From Alphaproteobacteria bacterium (GTDB lineage: Bacteria > Pseudomonadota > Alphaproteobacteria > Sphingomonadales > Kordiimonadaceae), in NCBI GenBank assembly GCA_021774735.1, contig JAJFIS010000046.1, positions 83,795 to 147,794 of the forward strand: a stretch of DNA of 64,000 nt, read 5' to 3'. Every line of letters begins with the position of its first letter. Position 1 is the stretch's first letter. The notes under the pieces are model-generated. The model had not been told where the DNA came from. It ran no database searches and saw only the letters and a list, made by a program, of their open reading frames with translations. A program made the position numbers and the translations under genes. Positions 1 to 9,303 of the stretch are shown piece by piece.

Positions 1-144
1 ACTTTCTCATCTGTTCACAGTCAGCATTCATATTATGTCTTTTATCCGTCATTAGTACGACGATTTATAGCCACTATACAAGCAGTGAAATGATGTTGGT
101 CGTTGTTGGCTTATTGTGAAATTATAAAGATGCAGGTCTGATAT

Positions 145-175
145 AAAAAAACCCGGGAGCGTAACCCCCGAGTTT
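145..175 (-). terminator. Intrinsic terminator of the rpsB-tsf operon
   Basis: Read on the minus strand, a 10-bp GC-rich stem (AACTCGGGGG pairing with a TCCCGGGTT arm, with G-T wobbles) is followed directly by seven T residues. It lies 26 bases beyond the tsf stop codon and should end the rpsB-tsf transcript. Positions 1-144 further left contain nothing I can assign. Confidence 0.85.
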
Positions 176-200
176 AAATAACATCAATTATTTTTTGCAA

Positions 201-1124
201 TTATGCGTTCGTCATCGCGGCGACTTCAGCGGCAAAGTCATCTTCTTTTTTCTCAATACCAGCACCGAGTTCTAGCAATAGATACCCAGAGATTTCAATC
301 GCAGTACCCGCTTCTTTGGAAGCTGCAGCTAAAACCTTATTGATGGTTGTTTCACCGTCAATAACAAAGGTCTGTTCCAGTAAAACAACTTCCTGATAAT
401 ATTTGCGCATCCGGCCAACAATCATTCTTTCAATGATGTTCATTGGCTTGCCAGATTCTTTTGCTTTTTCGATTTGAACTTGCTTTTCACGCTCAATCAA
501 TTCTGGGTCTAACGATTCTACATCAAGTGCCACAGGCTTAACCGCCGCAACATGCATGGCGAGCTGTTTGCCAAGTGGCGCAAGGATATCAGCGCTTGCA
601 TTAGACTTTAGGGCAACAAGGGCTGCAATTTTACCCATGCCCGGCGCCACAGCGCCATGAACATAATTGGCAACAATGCCCTCGTCTACTTCAAGGGTTG
701 CAGCACGGCGCAAATTCATATGCTCACCAATGGTGGCAATATTAGCGGTCAAAACTTCCTGAACAGTCTTGTCCGACCCCGGATAAGAAGCAGCTGCAAG
801 TGCTGACATATCATCGCCGATTGTTGGCACTAATGATACAAGATCACCAACAAATTTCTGGAACTTCTCATTACGAGCAACAAAGTCGGTCTCAGAATTT
901 ACTTCTAAAACGGCGCCTTTATTACCGTCTACCTGTGCCGCAACCAAGCCTTCGGCAGCAACGCGGCCAGATTTTTTTGCAGCGGCTGCTAAGCCTTTCG
1001 TGCGTAGCCAATCCATGGCGGTTTCAATGTTGCCATCGGTTTCAGACAGTGCTTTTTTGCAGTCCATCATTCCAGCGCCACTTTTGTCGCGCAATTCTTT
1101 AACTAGTGCAGCAGTAATCGCCAT
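201..1124 (-). CDS. tsf: Elongation factor Ts
   Basis: EF-Ts is the cytoplasmic guanine-nucleotide exchange factor that recycles EF-Tu-GDP to EF-Tu-GTP. The N-terminal UBA-like helix bundle carries the family signature LRDKSGAGMMDCKKAL near residues 11-26, followed by the TDFVARNEKF motif of the EF-Tu-contacting core. The length of about 307 residues is normal for the family. A reading frame with two extra N-terminal codons exists (ATG at 1130), but the ATG at 1124 gives the usual MAITAALVKEL start and has a GAAAGG ribosome-binding site seven bases upstream, whereas the upstream ATG is one base from it. The gene follows rpsB by 86 bases in the classic rpsB-tsf order and is followed by an intrinsic terminator. 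Confidence 0.97.
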   Translation of the reverse strand: MAITAALVKELRDKSGAGMMDCKKALSETDGNIETAMDWLRTKGLAAAAKKSGRVAAEGLVAAQVDGNKGAVLEVNSETDFVARNEKFQKFVGDLVSLVPTIGDDMSALAAASYPGSDKTVQEVLTANIATIGEHMNLRRAATLEVDEGIVANYVHGAVAPGMGKIAALVALKSNASADILAPLGKQLAMHVAAVKPVALDVESLDPELIEREKQVQIEKAKESGKPMNIIERMIVGRMRKYYQEVVLLEQTFVIDGETTINKVLAAASKEAGTAIEISGYLLLELGAGIEKKEDDFAAEVAAMTNA

Positions 1125-1210
1125 GACCATGCCTTTCAGAGTAAATATTATTTAGTTGGTACAGAACGTTGGCCCAAATACATTCAATATGCTTTGGGCC
1201 TTGCCGCTCG

Positions 1211-2308
1211 CTATTCTTTGTCAGCTGCAGCTGCTTTCTTAGCCGCAGGTTTTTTCGCCGGAGCTTTCTTGGCTGCTGGCTTCTTCGCTGCTGTAGCTTT
1301 CTTAGCTGCAGGTTTCTTAGCCGCTGCTTTTTTAGCAGCAGGCTTTTTCGCCGCTGGTTTTTTCTCTGCCGGTGTTTCCTCAGCAACCTTCTCATCAGCT
1401 TTTTTAGCTGCTGGCTTCTTGGCTGCTGGCTTTTTGGCTGCAGCCTTCTTCGCCGCTGGTTTCTTTTTCACTGGGGCTTCAACCACCGCTTCAACAGTTT
1501 TTTCTTCTGCTGGAGCCACATCAACTGCAACTTCTGGCGTGGCGTCTGGTGTAGTTTCTGGCGCTACAACATCTTCAGTTGGGGCATCAGCTGCACCCAA
1601 GTCAACGCCTTGGGCGCTTAACTCTTCTTGAATACCGTCAAGGATAGCAGCAACCATCAAGTCACAATAAAGGCGGATAGCGCGTGTTGCATCATCATTA
1701 CCTGGAATTGGGTAATCAATGTCATCTGGCGTACAGTTGCTGTCGATAACCGCGACGATAGGAATATTCAAACGACGCGCTTCTAAAAGTGCCGTTATTT
1801 CACGGTTGGTATCGATGACAAAAATAATGTCCGGCAAGCCACCCATATCGCGAATGCCACCAAGTGACATATCCAATTTATCCCGCTGGCGGGTTAATTG
1901 AAGAGTTTCTTTCTTGGTGAGGCCAGATTCAACACGGCCAAGAATTTCATCATGCTCTTTCAGGCGTTTGATAGACTTTGAAATGGTTTGCCAGTTGGTA
2001 AGCATGCCACCGAGCCAGCGATGGTTCACATAATATTGGCCGCAACGCTTGGCTGATTCAGCAATTACGCTAGATGCTTGACGCTTGGTACCAACGAAAA
2101 GTACGCGCCCACCTCCAGCAACAGTTTCGCGAACAGCTTGCAAAGCGCGCTGCATCATCGGAACAGTTTGGGATAGATCAAGAATGTGGACTTTATTGCG
2201 GTCGCCAAAAATGTACGGGGCCATTTTCGGGTTCCAGCGATGTTTTTGGTGTCCAAAATGTACGCCTGCTTCAAGCAGCGCACGCATATCTACGGTTGGC
2301 AGTGCCAT
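1211..2308 (-). CDS. rpsB: Small ribosomal subunit protein S2 with long basic tail
   Basis: S2 sits on the back of the 30S subunit near the Shine-Dalgarno helix. Residues 1 to about 233 form the complete S2 core (start [34 protein letters not shown] near 157-170). The protein then continues far past the usual end of about 240-260 residues: an acidic, proline- and threonine-rich linker at about 235-279 and an 86-residue Lys/Ala/Pro tail at 280-365 built from repeats of KKPAA. The ATG has an AAAGGA ribosome-binding site at good spacing. Tails of this kind on S2 occur in some alphaproteobacteria; its function here is not known. A very similar tail ends trigger factor in this window. The gene heads the rpsB-tsf operon. 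Confidence 0.97.
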   Translation of the reverse strand: MALPTVDMRALLEAGVHFGHQKHRWNPKMAPYIFGDRNKVHILDLSQTVPMMQRALQAVRETVAGGGRVLFVGTKRQASSVIAESAKRCGQYYVNHRWLGGMLTNWQTISKSIKRLKEHDEILGRVESGLTKKETLQLTRQRDKLDMSLGGIRDMGGLPDIIFVIDTNREITALLEARRLNIPIVAVIDSNCTPDDIDYPIPGNDDATRAIRLYCDLMVAAILDGIQEELSAQGVDLGAADAPTEDVVAPETTPDATPEVAVDVAPAEEKTVEAVVEAPVKKKPAAKKAAAKKPAAKKPAAKKADEKVAEETPAEKKPAAKKPAAKKAAAKKPAAKKATAAKKPAAKKAPAKKPAAKKAAAADKE

Positions 2309-2405
2309 GATAAAATCCTTTACCGGTTATACCTAACATGGGGAGCATCGCTAGGAACCATTTCCCTTTAACACCGGATGGCGGTCCCTAATATGTAGAG
2401 GGTCA

Positions 2406-2429
2406 GCCGTCCCCACGCGTGGAGTCGGC
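2406..2429 (-). promoter_or_regulatory. Hairpin in the rpsB 5' leader
   Basis: The 178-base gap between the NUDIX gene and rpsB holds a 24-base near-perfect inverted repeat centred on CCACGCGTGG, with outer arms GCCG/CGGC and one A-A mismatch. It lies about 100 bases upstream of the rpsB start on the transcribed strand. Autoregulatory S2 leaders are known in other proteobacteria, so a structured rpsB leader is plausible here, but I do not recognise a described family and could not identify the promoter. Confidence 0.35.
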
Positions 2430-2486
2430 GCTTGAAATAGCTGTGAACCAGCCAATTAGCAAGGGATTTCTGCTGTATTTGCGGAT

Positions 2487-3308
2487 TTATTTTTTTCCGC
2501 GAGCGATCTTTTCAGATTTTGGCAAAATACGGATGATCTTTGCCATATCAAACGCTGGGTAGCCAGCTGCTTTCAATATGTTCAAATGAAGCGGATTAGC
2601 ACGATCCTTAACATTTGGCTCTATAGTGATATTGGGGTAAGAGGCTGCATCAATAAGTGCTGATTTAACGGTGGTTGAACGCGCTAATTTCATCAGATTC
2701 ATTCTTGTTGGAAACATTAATGAAATATTTTGGGCTTCAGCATCTGCTAGCAACTGCGAAGGACGGCACCACAAAAGGCGGGTTGCCTCACCTAATTTAA
2801 AATTCATAAATTGGCGATATGGCATTTCAGCAATATAGAAACGTGTATCGAAACGCCGGGGTATGCCTTCTGGTGTTATCCAATGGGCGAAAGGCACGAG
2901 CGAAGCAGGCATTAATTTAATTTTGTGCCGATCAAGCGCTCTACGAACTGTGTTAGGCGCACTGGTATATTTGTGAATGATATGGCGGATTTTTGGGCCA
3001 TAAGCTGGCTTTTTATTGCTTTGACTCGCCAGCAAAATTCCAGTTTCCTCGGCTAATTCTCTAATTGCAGCCATGCGATAAGCAAAGTCGCTGAAACGGC
3101 AAGTATCATGTATTCTTCGTGACCAGAAGCCATAATCGCTATCGGATGGGTCTAATTTTCCGCCTGGAAAAACAAAGGCCCCAGCCGCAAAGGACAAGTG
3201 ATTAGCCCGTTCCATCATCAAAACTTCAAGACCATCATTGCCGTCGCGAACGAGCAAAACAGAGGCAGATGGAATGATAGGAACTACATGGTTCACAGCA
3301 TCCATCAC
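2487..3308 (-). CDS. NUDIX hydrolase, NUDT19-like
   Basis: This is a NUDIX-fold pyrophosphohydrolase of 273 residues. The NUDIX helix is visible as RELAEETGI at residues 83-91, with catalytic glutamates at 84, 87 and 88. The upstream glycine pair (FPGG, about 47-50) is separated from it by a longer loop than the canonical 23-residue box allows, an arrangement known in the NUDT19/RP2p type. Some relatives hydrolyse CoA or acyl-CoA esters, but the substrate here is not determined. The start is ambiguous: GTG at 3308 immediately follows the dnaE stop, and an in-frame ATG follows at 3305; both use a GGAGG site inside the dnaE tail, and spacing (8 versus 11) slightly favours the GTG. It is probably cotranscribed with dnaE. 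Confidence 0.85.
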   Translation of the reverse strand: MMDAVNHVVPIIPSASVLLVRDGNDGLEVLMMERANHLSFAAGAFVFPGGKLDPSDSDYGFWSRRIHDTCRFSDFAYRMAAIRELAEETGILLASQSNKKPAYGPKIRHIIHKYTSAPNTVRRALDRHKIKLMPASLVPFAHWITPEGIPRRFDTRFYIAEMPYRQFMNFKLGEATRLLWCRPSQLLADAEAQNISLMFPTRMNLMKLARSTTVKSALIDAASYPNITIEPNVKDRANPLHLNILKAAGYPAFDMAKIIRILPKSEKIARGKK

Positions 3309-6300
3309 TTAATTTTCCTCCACATACAAAACACCGATCTCTGCCTCAATAGCTTGCTGCAATTGTGGGGTCACTTTATGGCCACCCTTTAACACAATTT
3401 CTGCTCTTTTTGTCGTTTCGCCTAACGGCACGCGGAAGGTTATTTTGCCTTTACCGCCTTTGGCATAATCAAGGGCGGCTTTTATGCCCGCTAGTGCTTT
3501 TTCATTTTTCAGCTCAATCAATAAGCCCGCCCCAGACTGTGAAGCGACCGTTTCTAGCGATTCCATACCCTTGCAAGAAAGCCTAACACCATCATCATCA
3601 GGGCGTTTGCGCACTTGCACCTGCACCACAACCGGCGCGCCTTCTGCGACCAAAGCCCTTGTACGTTCCAGATCATCTTCAAATAATAACAATTCAAAAC
3701 CGCCGCTTGCATCGGAGAGTGTCATGGCACCAAAACGCTTACCATTTTTCTTTGATGTACCTTCGCGGTAATTGTCTATGGCCCCTGCCATGCGTACCGT
3801 TTGCCCAATTAATCCCGGATCATGCATTACTTCATGAGCTGGTAAAATCCGCTCACGAGCTAAAATACTGCCGTAGCTATCCAACGGATGGGCAGAAAGA
3901 TAATATCCAATAGCTTTCAACTCATGGGCCAGTAGTTCGCTTTCTGTCCACGCTTTAATTTGCGGCAATGTGGGCTGGTCCACTACCTCTGCCATATCAC
4001 CGCCAAACAAGCTTACCTGATCTGATTCGCGCTCTTTCTGGGCCATTTGTGCTGTCCGCATCAAAACCTCTGCGGCGCTAAATACCTGTGCTCGGTTTTC
4101 ATTAATGCAGTCAAAGGCACCAGCAGCAGTTAGTTGTTCCATCTGGCGGCGATTTAACAGGCGCGCATCAACGCGTTCTGAAAATTCAATCATATCTTTG
4201 AAGAGACCATTTTTGCGGCGCTCCTCAACGATGGCTTCAATGGCTTTTTCGCCCACCCCTTTAATGCCAGCAAGGGCATAGCTCACCGCAAGGTTCTGCC
4301 GGGGGTCATCAGCTCCCTCGCAGTAATCTTCACTGGCATTTTGAACTGTGAAGACAGCCTCTGATGTATTGATATTGGGCAATAACAGCGGAATATCCAT
4401 TTGAGTGAGCTCTTTTTTAAAGGCCCCAAGTTTATCTGTATTGCCCATATCAAGGGTCATAATAGCAGCCATAAATTCGACAGGGTAATTAGCTTTCAAA
4501 TAAGCTGTATGGTAGGCCACCAGCGCATAAGCGGCTGCGTGAGACTTATTGAAACCATATTCGGCAAATTTCGCTACGAGATCGAAAATATAGCTGGCTT
4601 TTTCTGGCGTAACACCATTTTCAACCGCGCCTTCGACAAAACCTGTGCGCTGTTCTTCCATTTCAGAGGCAATTTTCTTGCCCATCGCCCGGCGTAGTAA
4701 ATCAGCCCGCCCTAAGCTATAGCCTGACATCACCTGGGCAATTTGCATCACCTGCTCTTGGTAGATGATGACCCCGTATGTTTCGCCGAGGATATCTTCT
4801 AGCATCTCATGCGGAAGCTCGACCTTTTCCCGGCCATGTTTGCGGTCAACATAGGTTGGAATATTCGCCATGGGCCCTGGCCGATAGAGCGCCACAATAG
4901 CTATAATATCTTCAAATGTATCGGGCCTGAGCCCTTTGAGCACCGAGCGCATGCCGGTACTTTCAAGTTGGAAAACACCCGCCGCATCACCCAGCGACAG
5001 CATTTCATAAGTAGCAGCATCATCAAGGGGGATTTTGGAAAGGTCGATATGAATGTCGCGCTGCTTGATATAGTCCACAGCGCGGTCAAGTACTGTTAAC
5101 GTCTTAAGCCCCAAGAAATCGAACTTAACAAGTCCCGCCTTCTCGACCCATTTCATATTAAATTGGGTGACCGGCATGTCAGACTTTGGGTCGCGGTAGA
5201 GCGGCACCAATTGGTCAAGTGGTCGGTCGCCAATAACAACGCCCGCCGCATGGGTTGAGCTATGGCTATAAAGGCCTTCTAACTTTAAAGCTCGGTCCAT
5301 AACCTGCGCCGTTAATTCGTCCGACTTAACTTCTGCGGCCAATCTTGGTTCGGCTTTTAAGGCTTCTGATAGGGTCATGGCATTCCCGGGTTCACTGGGA
5401 ATTAGTTTAGCAAGACGGTCAGTGACTGGATAGGGCTGCTGCATAACCCGTCCACAAGCTTTCAGTACTGCCCTCGCCTGCAATTTACCAAAAGTGATAA
5501 TTTGAGCAACTTGATCATGGCCGTATTTATCCTGAACATACTTGATCACAAGCTCACGTTTATCTTGGCAGAAATCAATGTCAAAATCGGGCATGGATAT
5601 GCGCTCAGGATTTAAGAAACGCTCAAATAGCAGCGAAAATCGCAGCGGGTCCAAGTCGGTAATGCTAAGAGCCCAAGCAACAACAGAACCAGCACCCGAG
5701 CCACGCCCGGGACCCACTGGAATATTGTGAGCTTTTGCCCAGTGAATGAAGTCAGAAACGATAAGAAAATATCCAGGGAAGCCCATTTGATTAATGATTT
5801 TCAATTCAAAATCAAGACGGTCCCAATATGGCTTTTCGCTTTCACTACCGTTAGTTAAGTAGCTATTATCATCTTGTTGAATGAAAGCAAGTCGCGCCTT
5901 AAGCCCTTCTTTGGCATCATCGCGGAGCATGTCGGTTTCTGAAACATCTAACCCTTGAGCAAAATTGGGCAGGATCGGGTCAACCTTCTCAACCTTATAG
6001 GCACAGCGCTTGGCGATTGTGATGGTATTTTCTATGGCCTCAGGCAAATCACTGAATAACTCGACCATTTCATCGCTGGAGCGAAAATAATGTGACGGCG
6101 TTAGTCTGCGGCGCTCACTTTCTGCCACATAAGTACTATCGGCAATACAAAGCAGCGTGTCATGGGCTTCATACATTGACCGTTTGGTGAAATAGGCTTC
6201 ATTGGTAGCCACAAGTGGAATTTCGCACCTGTATGCCAGATCAAGAAAAGCTTCTTCGGTGTTTGCTTCTGCATCAAGCCCGTGGCGCTGTAACTCCATA

Positions 6301-6824
6301 TATAAGCGGTTAGGGAATAAACTTTGAAGCTGTTTAAGGCAGCTTTCAGCTTTATCCGCTTGGCCCATCAATAATAACTGTCCCACAAGGCCACTCACAG
6401 CGCCGGTTAAGGCAATGATGCCGGCACTCAAGCCATCCAAATCATCCAAACGTATTTGCGGCTCTTCCCCTTCTGGTGCTTCCAGATGAGCTTTGGATAC
6501 TAGCTTCATCAAATTTTGGTAGCCCTGCTCGCTCTGCGCTAGTAATATCAGCTTATTGGGTTTGGGTGCCCGAACAGAACGAAGGTCTCTGGTAATGAAG
6601 GGATTGGTAACACTCAGGCTGACCCCAACGATCGGCTGGACACCCGCATCTTTACCGGCTTCAGAAAACTCCAGCCCCGCGAACATATTATTAGTGTCCG
6701 TCATGGCGACAGCGGGCATAGCATGGCCTTGGCACTGCTTCATCAGATCCTTAATATGGATAGCACCCTCAGCCAGTGAACAGGCCGTGTGAACACGCAG
6801 ATGAACAAAGCTAGCTTTCGACAT
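3309..6824 (-). CDS. dnaE: DNA polymerase III alpha subunit
   Basis: This is the replicative polymerase subunit of the DNA polymerase III holoenzyme (1171 residues, normal for DnaE1). The N-terminal PHP domain begins at once (HLRVH at residues 8-12). The C-family palm carries GPGRGSGAGS at about 371-380 and the catalytic aspartates in PDFDIDF at 412-418. Finger and helix-hairpin-helix segments follow, and a C-terminal OB-fold region is seen around the VRMAGAIDNYREG segment. Its stop overlaps the ribosome-binding region of the NUDIX gene, so the two are likely translated from one message. The ATG at 6824 has only a weak GAGTAAA-type site. No truncation is visible. Confidence 0.97.
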   Translation of the reverse strand: MSKASFVHLRVHTACSLAEGAIHIKDLMKQCQGHAMPAVAMTDTNNMFAGLEFSEAGKDAGVQPIVGVSLSVTNPFITRDLRSVRAPKPNKLILLAQSEQGYQNLMKLVSKAHLEAPEGEEPQIRLDDLDGLSAGIIALTGAVSGLVGQLLLMGQADKAESCLKQLQSLFPNRLYMELQRHGLDAEANTEEAFLDLAYRCEIPLVATNEAYFTKRSMYEAHDTLLCIADSTYVAESERRRLTPSHYFRSSDEMVELFSDLPEAIENTITIAKRCAYKVEKVDPILPNFAQGLDVSETDMLRDDAKEGLKARLAFIQQDDNSYLTNGSESEKPYWDRLDFELKIINQMGFPGYFLIVSDFIHWAKAHNIPVGPGRGSGAGSVVAWALSITDLDPLRFSLLFERFLNPERISMPDFDIDFCQDKRELVIKYVQDKYGHDQVAQIITFGKLQARAVLKACGRVMQQPYPVTDRLAKLIPSEPGNAMTLSEALKAEPRLAAEVKSDELTAQVMDRALKLEGLYSHSSTHAAGVVIGDRPLDQLVPLYRDPKSDMPVTQFNMKWVEKAGLVKFDFLGLKTLTVLDRAVDYIKQRDIHIDLSKIPLDDAATYEMLSLGDAAGVFQLESTGMRSVLKGLRPDTFEDIIAIVALYRPGPMANIPTYVDRKHGREKVELPHEMLEDILGETYGVIIYQEQVMQIAQVMSGYSLGRADLLRRAMGKKIASEMEEQRTGFVEGAVENGVTPEKASYIFDLVAKFAEYGFNKSHAAAYALVAYHTAYLKANYPVEFMAAIMTLDMGNTDKLGAFKKELTQMDIPLLLPNINTSEAVFTVQNASEDYCEGADDPRQNLAVSYALAGIKGVGEKAIEAIVEERRKNGLFKDMIEFSERVDARLLNRRQMEQLTAAGAFDCINENRAQVFSAAEVLMRTAQMAQKERESDQVSLFGGDMAEVVDQPTLPQIKAWTESELLAHELKAIGYYLSAHPLDSYGSILARERILPAHEVMHDPGLIGQTVRMAGAIDNYREGTSKKNGKRFGAMTLSDASGGFELLLFEDDLERTRALVAEGAPVVVQVQVRKRPDDDGVRLSCKGMESLETVASQSGAGLLIELKNEKALAGIKAALDYAKGGKGKITFRVPLGETTKRAEIVLKGGHKVTPQLQQAIEAEIGVLYVEEN

Positions 6825-6850
6825 ATAAGTTTACTCAAAAAGTGGTGTGT

Positions 6851-7267
6851 TTATACCAGAACCAAAATGGTCCCCATTGAAGTCATGGTGATAATTTGGT
6901 TGCCGCTATGGATAGCAAAATGCTTGAAGCTTTTATTTTCAAAAGCATAATTTTGCCATGTGCCAGCACCGACCAGTAAAATAGCGACGGCCAGCCCCAT
7001 ATGAGCACCACTCAGCCAGTCACCAGGCGCAATGCCCGCTAGACCAATAACAAGTGATAGCCCAATGGCGAATATCATGTTGGCAATGAAAGTGGTTCCA
7101 ATGGCAAATTTCGGATCTGCAGCATCTTCTTCAACAAAGCCCGTTTCGACCATCCATACTTTACCCATAACAGCAGGACCATAATAGATACCGCCAATAA
7201 TAACACTAACGACGCCTGAAACGACAACGCCTATCCAATTAATCATCTCTAAATGAAAGTCCATCAT
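6851..7267 (-). CDS. DUF1761 family membrane protein
   Basis: A 138-residue membrane protein with about four hydrophobic segments, matching the DUF1761 pattern: an N-terminal helix followed by GGIYYGPAVMGKVWM at about residues 26-40, and a late GTWQNYAFENKSFKHF segment. Function is unknown. GGGGAGA precedes two adjacent ATG codons, with spacing four to the first and seven to the second, so the true start may be one codon later. It is separated from lolD by 78 bases and from dnaE by 26, so it may be read through into dnaE. Confidence 0.75.
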   Translation of the reverse strand: MMDFHLEMINWIGVVVSGVVSVIIGGIYYGPAVMGKVWMVETGFVEEDAADPKFAIGTTFIANMIFAIGLSLVIGLAGIAPGDWLSGAHMGLAVAILLVGAGTWQNYAFENKSFKHFAIHSGNQIITMTSMGTILVLV

Positions 7268-7345
7268 ACTTCTCCCCTAAGTTTTAGATGAATATAAGTC
7301 TAACGTTTATTGGCATCTGCTACAATGGGGACAACTGCAAAAGTG

Positions 7346-8020
7346 CTAAATTTGCTCGACCATGCCCTCATGCAGGGTGACGGTCCTATCCATACGGGCA
7401 GCAAGGTCCCGGTCATGGGTAACGATAACAGCGGAAAGGCCGCGCTTGCTAACCTCGGCGAGCAACATATCCATCACCCGGTCGGCAGTTTCCCAGTCAA
7501 GATTGCCCGTGGGCTCATCGGCTAATAATAATTTGGGGGTGCCGATAAGAGCCCGCGCAATCGCTACCCTTTGCTGCTCACCACCAGAAAGCGCTGACGG
7601 AAAATGATCCATGCGCTCGCTAAGGCCAAGTTCCTCTAGCATATCAGTGGCAGTTGCTGTTGCTTCAGATTGTGTTGCGCCGGCTATTCTGAGCGGCATT
7701 GCTACATTTTCCAGGGCAGTAAAGTCTGGCAGTAAATGATGAAATTGATAAATAAAGCCAATTTTATTTTGCCGGATGGCGGATCGCTTTTGGTCGGTCA
7801 GGCCTTTTACTTTTTCACCGTCGATGATGATTGATCCACTGGTGGCTTGATCGAGTAGCCCTGCAATTTGCAGCATGGTGGATTTACCTGAACCCGATGC
7901 CCCAACGAGGGCGACAACTTCACCTTTATCAACTTTTAAATTAACCCCGCGCAGAATTTCAAGCACTTTGCTGCCTGTAGTAAAATTGCGGTGAATATCA
8001 CTGAGTTCTAAAATGGACAT
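7346..8020 (-). CDS. lolD: Lipoprotein-releasing system ATP-binding protein LolD
   Basis: ATPase subunit of the inner-membrane LolCDE machine that extracts outer-membrane lipoproteins and passes them to LolA. It has 224 residues. Walker A is GASGSGKST at 40-48, the ABC signature is LSGGEQQRVAIARAL, and Walker B is LLLADEPTGNLD, a pattern typical of the LolD/MacB/FtsE group. The gene starts four bases after lolC, and that pairing distinguishes it from MacB or FtsE relatives. Confidence 0.93.
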   Translation of the reverse strand: MSILELSDIHRNFTTGSKVLEILRGVNLKVDKGEVVALVGASGSGKSTMLQIAGLLDQATSGSIIIDGEKVKGLTDQKRSAIRQNKIGFIYQFHHLLPDFTALENVAMPLRIAGATQSEATATATDMLEELGLSERMDHFPSALSGGEQQRVAIARALIGTPKLLLADEPTGNLDWETADRVMDMLLAEVSKRGLSAVIVTHDRDLAARMDRTVTLHEGMVEQI

Positions 8021-8024
8021 AAAC

Positions 8025-9275
8025 TTATTCTGACCTCAAAACCTGAACAGGGTCGGTTCTTGCCGCCCGCATTGCCGGGAAGATTGTTGCCATAAAGGTC
8101 AAAAATAAAGCCAGCAAAATAGTTATGATAACCTCGCCGGTATCTACCACTACCGTAAGCTCAGTAATGATCCTAACAGAGGGATCCCACACGTTAATAC
8201 CAAGCACTAATTGAATGAAATTCTTGATTGGTTCGATGAAATATAAAATCAGGCCAGAGAGGATCATACCACTGATAACCCCCATTAAGCCAATCGACAT
8301 GCCAGTTATGAGGAAAATACGCCGGATTGAGCGCTCCGTCGCACCCATGGTGCGCATAATGGCGATATCCCCAGCTCGGTCCTTCACCAGCATGATCAAA
8401 CTGGTGGTTATATTAAAAGCGGCAACAATGATGATAAGCGACATCACCATGAACATCATGATGCGCTCAACATCCAATGACCCGACCAAAGCCCGGTTGA
8501 AGCGCTTCCAATGGGTGACAATACCAAAACCTTTTGTAGCCGAAATGAAGGTGGCTTCCATTTCATCAACCATTTCGGGGTTTTCGAGAAAAACCTCAAC
8601 CGTTGTTACAGTGTCTTTCATCTGGAAAAAAATTTGCGCGTCGCTGAGCGGCATACCAATGAAGCTTTCATCAAATTGGTAAACACCAATTTCTACGATG
8701 GCACTGACCGGGTAATTGACATAGCGAAAGGTTGAGCCAAAGGGCGTGGCAATCATTTTTGACGACAATAACGTTATTTCATCGCCCGGACGGACACCCA
8801 ATCGCCGGGCAAGTTGGTAGCCCAATATGACGCCACCGACATCCACCGCGTCTTCTAGCTTGCCACTGCGAACATCCTTAATGCCCAAGGATTCTTGGGT
8901 AAAGCGGTCGTCAGGCAAGCCGCGAACGATTGCCCCCACAGCATTATTGCCGTTGGTTGCCATGGCAAAATTTTCAACGAAAGGCAGGGTGCGAACAACA
9001 CCGTCTATTGCACTTAGTCGGGTTTCAAGAGTGCGGTAATTGTCAATTTCCCGGTCATGGTCTTGCACAATGATATGGCCGTGGTAGCCAAGAACAGTTT
9101 CCAGCAATTGAGCGCGGAAGCCATTCATGATCGACATAACAACAATTAGAGCCGTTACTCCAAGGGCGATGGTAATTATAGAAATGATGGTAGTGAAGGA
9201 TATGAAGCCATCCCGCCGACCAGAGGTCATGTAGCGCCTTGCGACCCCAAATTCAAAACTAGAAAAAACTGCCAT
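8025..9275 (-). CDS. lolC: Lipoprotein-releasing permease LolC/LolE
   Basis: Membrane subunit of the lipoprotein-release transporter, 416 residues. The start FEFGVARRYMTSGRRDGFIS is characteristic of the LolC/E family. One transmembrane helix at about residues 27-50 is followed by a MacB-like periplasmic domain of about 200 residues, then three C-terminal helices with the FtsX-type segment AIMRTMGATERSIRRIF. Alphaproteobacteria usually carry a single LolC/E-type subunit (LolF) that may act as a homodimer, and no second copy is seen here. It lies 28 bases after proS and 4 before lolD. Confidence 0.93.
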   Translation of the reverse strand: MAVFSSFEFGVARRYMTSGRRDGFISFTTIISIITIALGVTALIVVMSIMNGFRAQLLETVLGYHGHIIVQDHDREIDNYRTLETRLSAIDGVVRTLPFVENFAMATNGNNAVGAIVRGLPDDRFTQESLGIKDVRSGKLEDAVDVGGVILGYQLARRLGVRPGDEITLLSSKMIATPFGSTFRYVNYPVSAIVEIGVYQFDESFIGMPLSDAQIFFQMKDTVTTVEVFLENPEMVDEMEATFISATKGFGIVTHWKRFNRALVGSLDVERIMMFMVMSLIIIVAAFNITTSLIMLVKDRAGDIAIMRTMGATERSIRRIFLITGMSIGLMGVISGMILSGLILYFIEPIKNFIQLVLGINVWDPSVRIITELTVVVDTGEVIITILLALFLTFMATIFPAMRAARTDPVQVLRSE

Positions 9276-9303
9276 AACATCCCTACTGTCAGCCCTAAAT
9301 GGA

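Noticed and set aside
1280..1480. Regular repeats that might suggest a CRISPR or tandem array
   Set aside because: They are in-frame codon repeats of the S2 tail; there are no spacers and the reading frame is intact.
1169..1631. Two plus-strand frames rich in Phe/Cys or Ala/Gly opposite the S2 tail
   Set aside because: They are the low-complexity complement of the KKPAA repeats, not genes.
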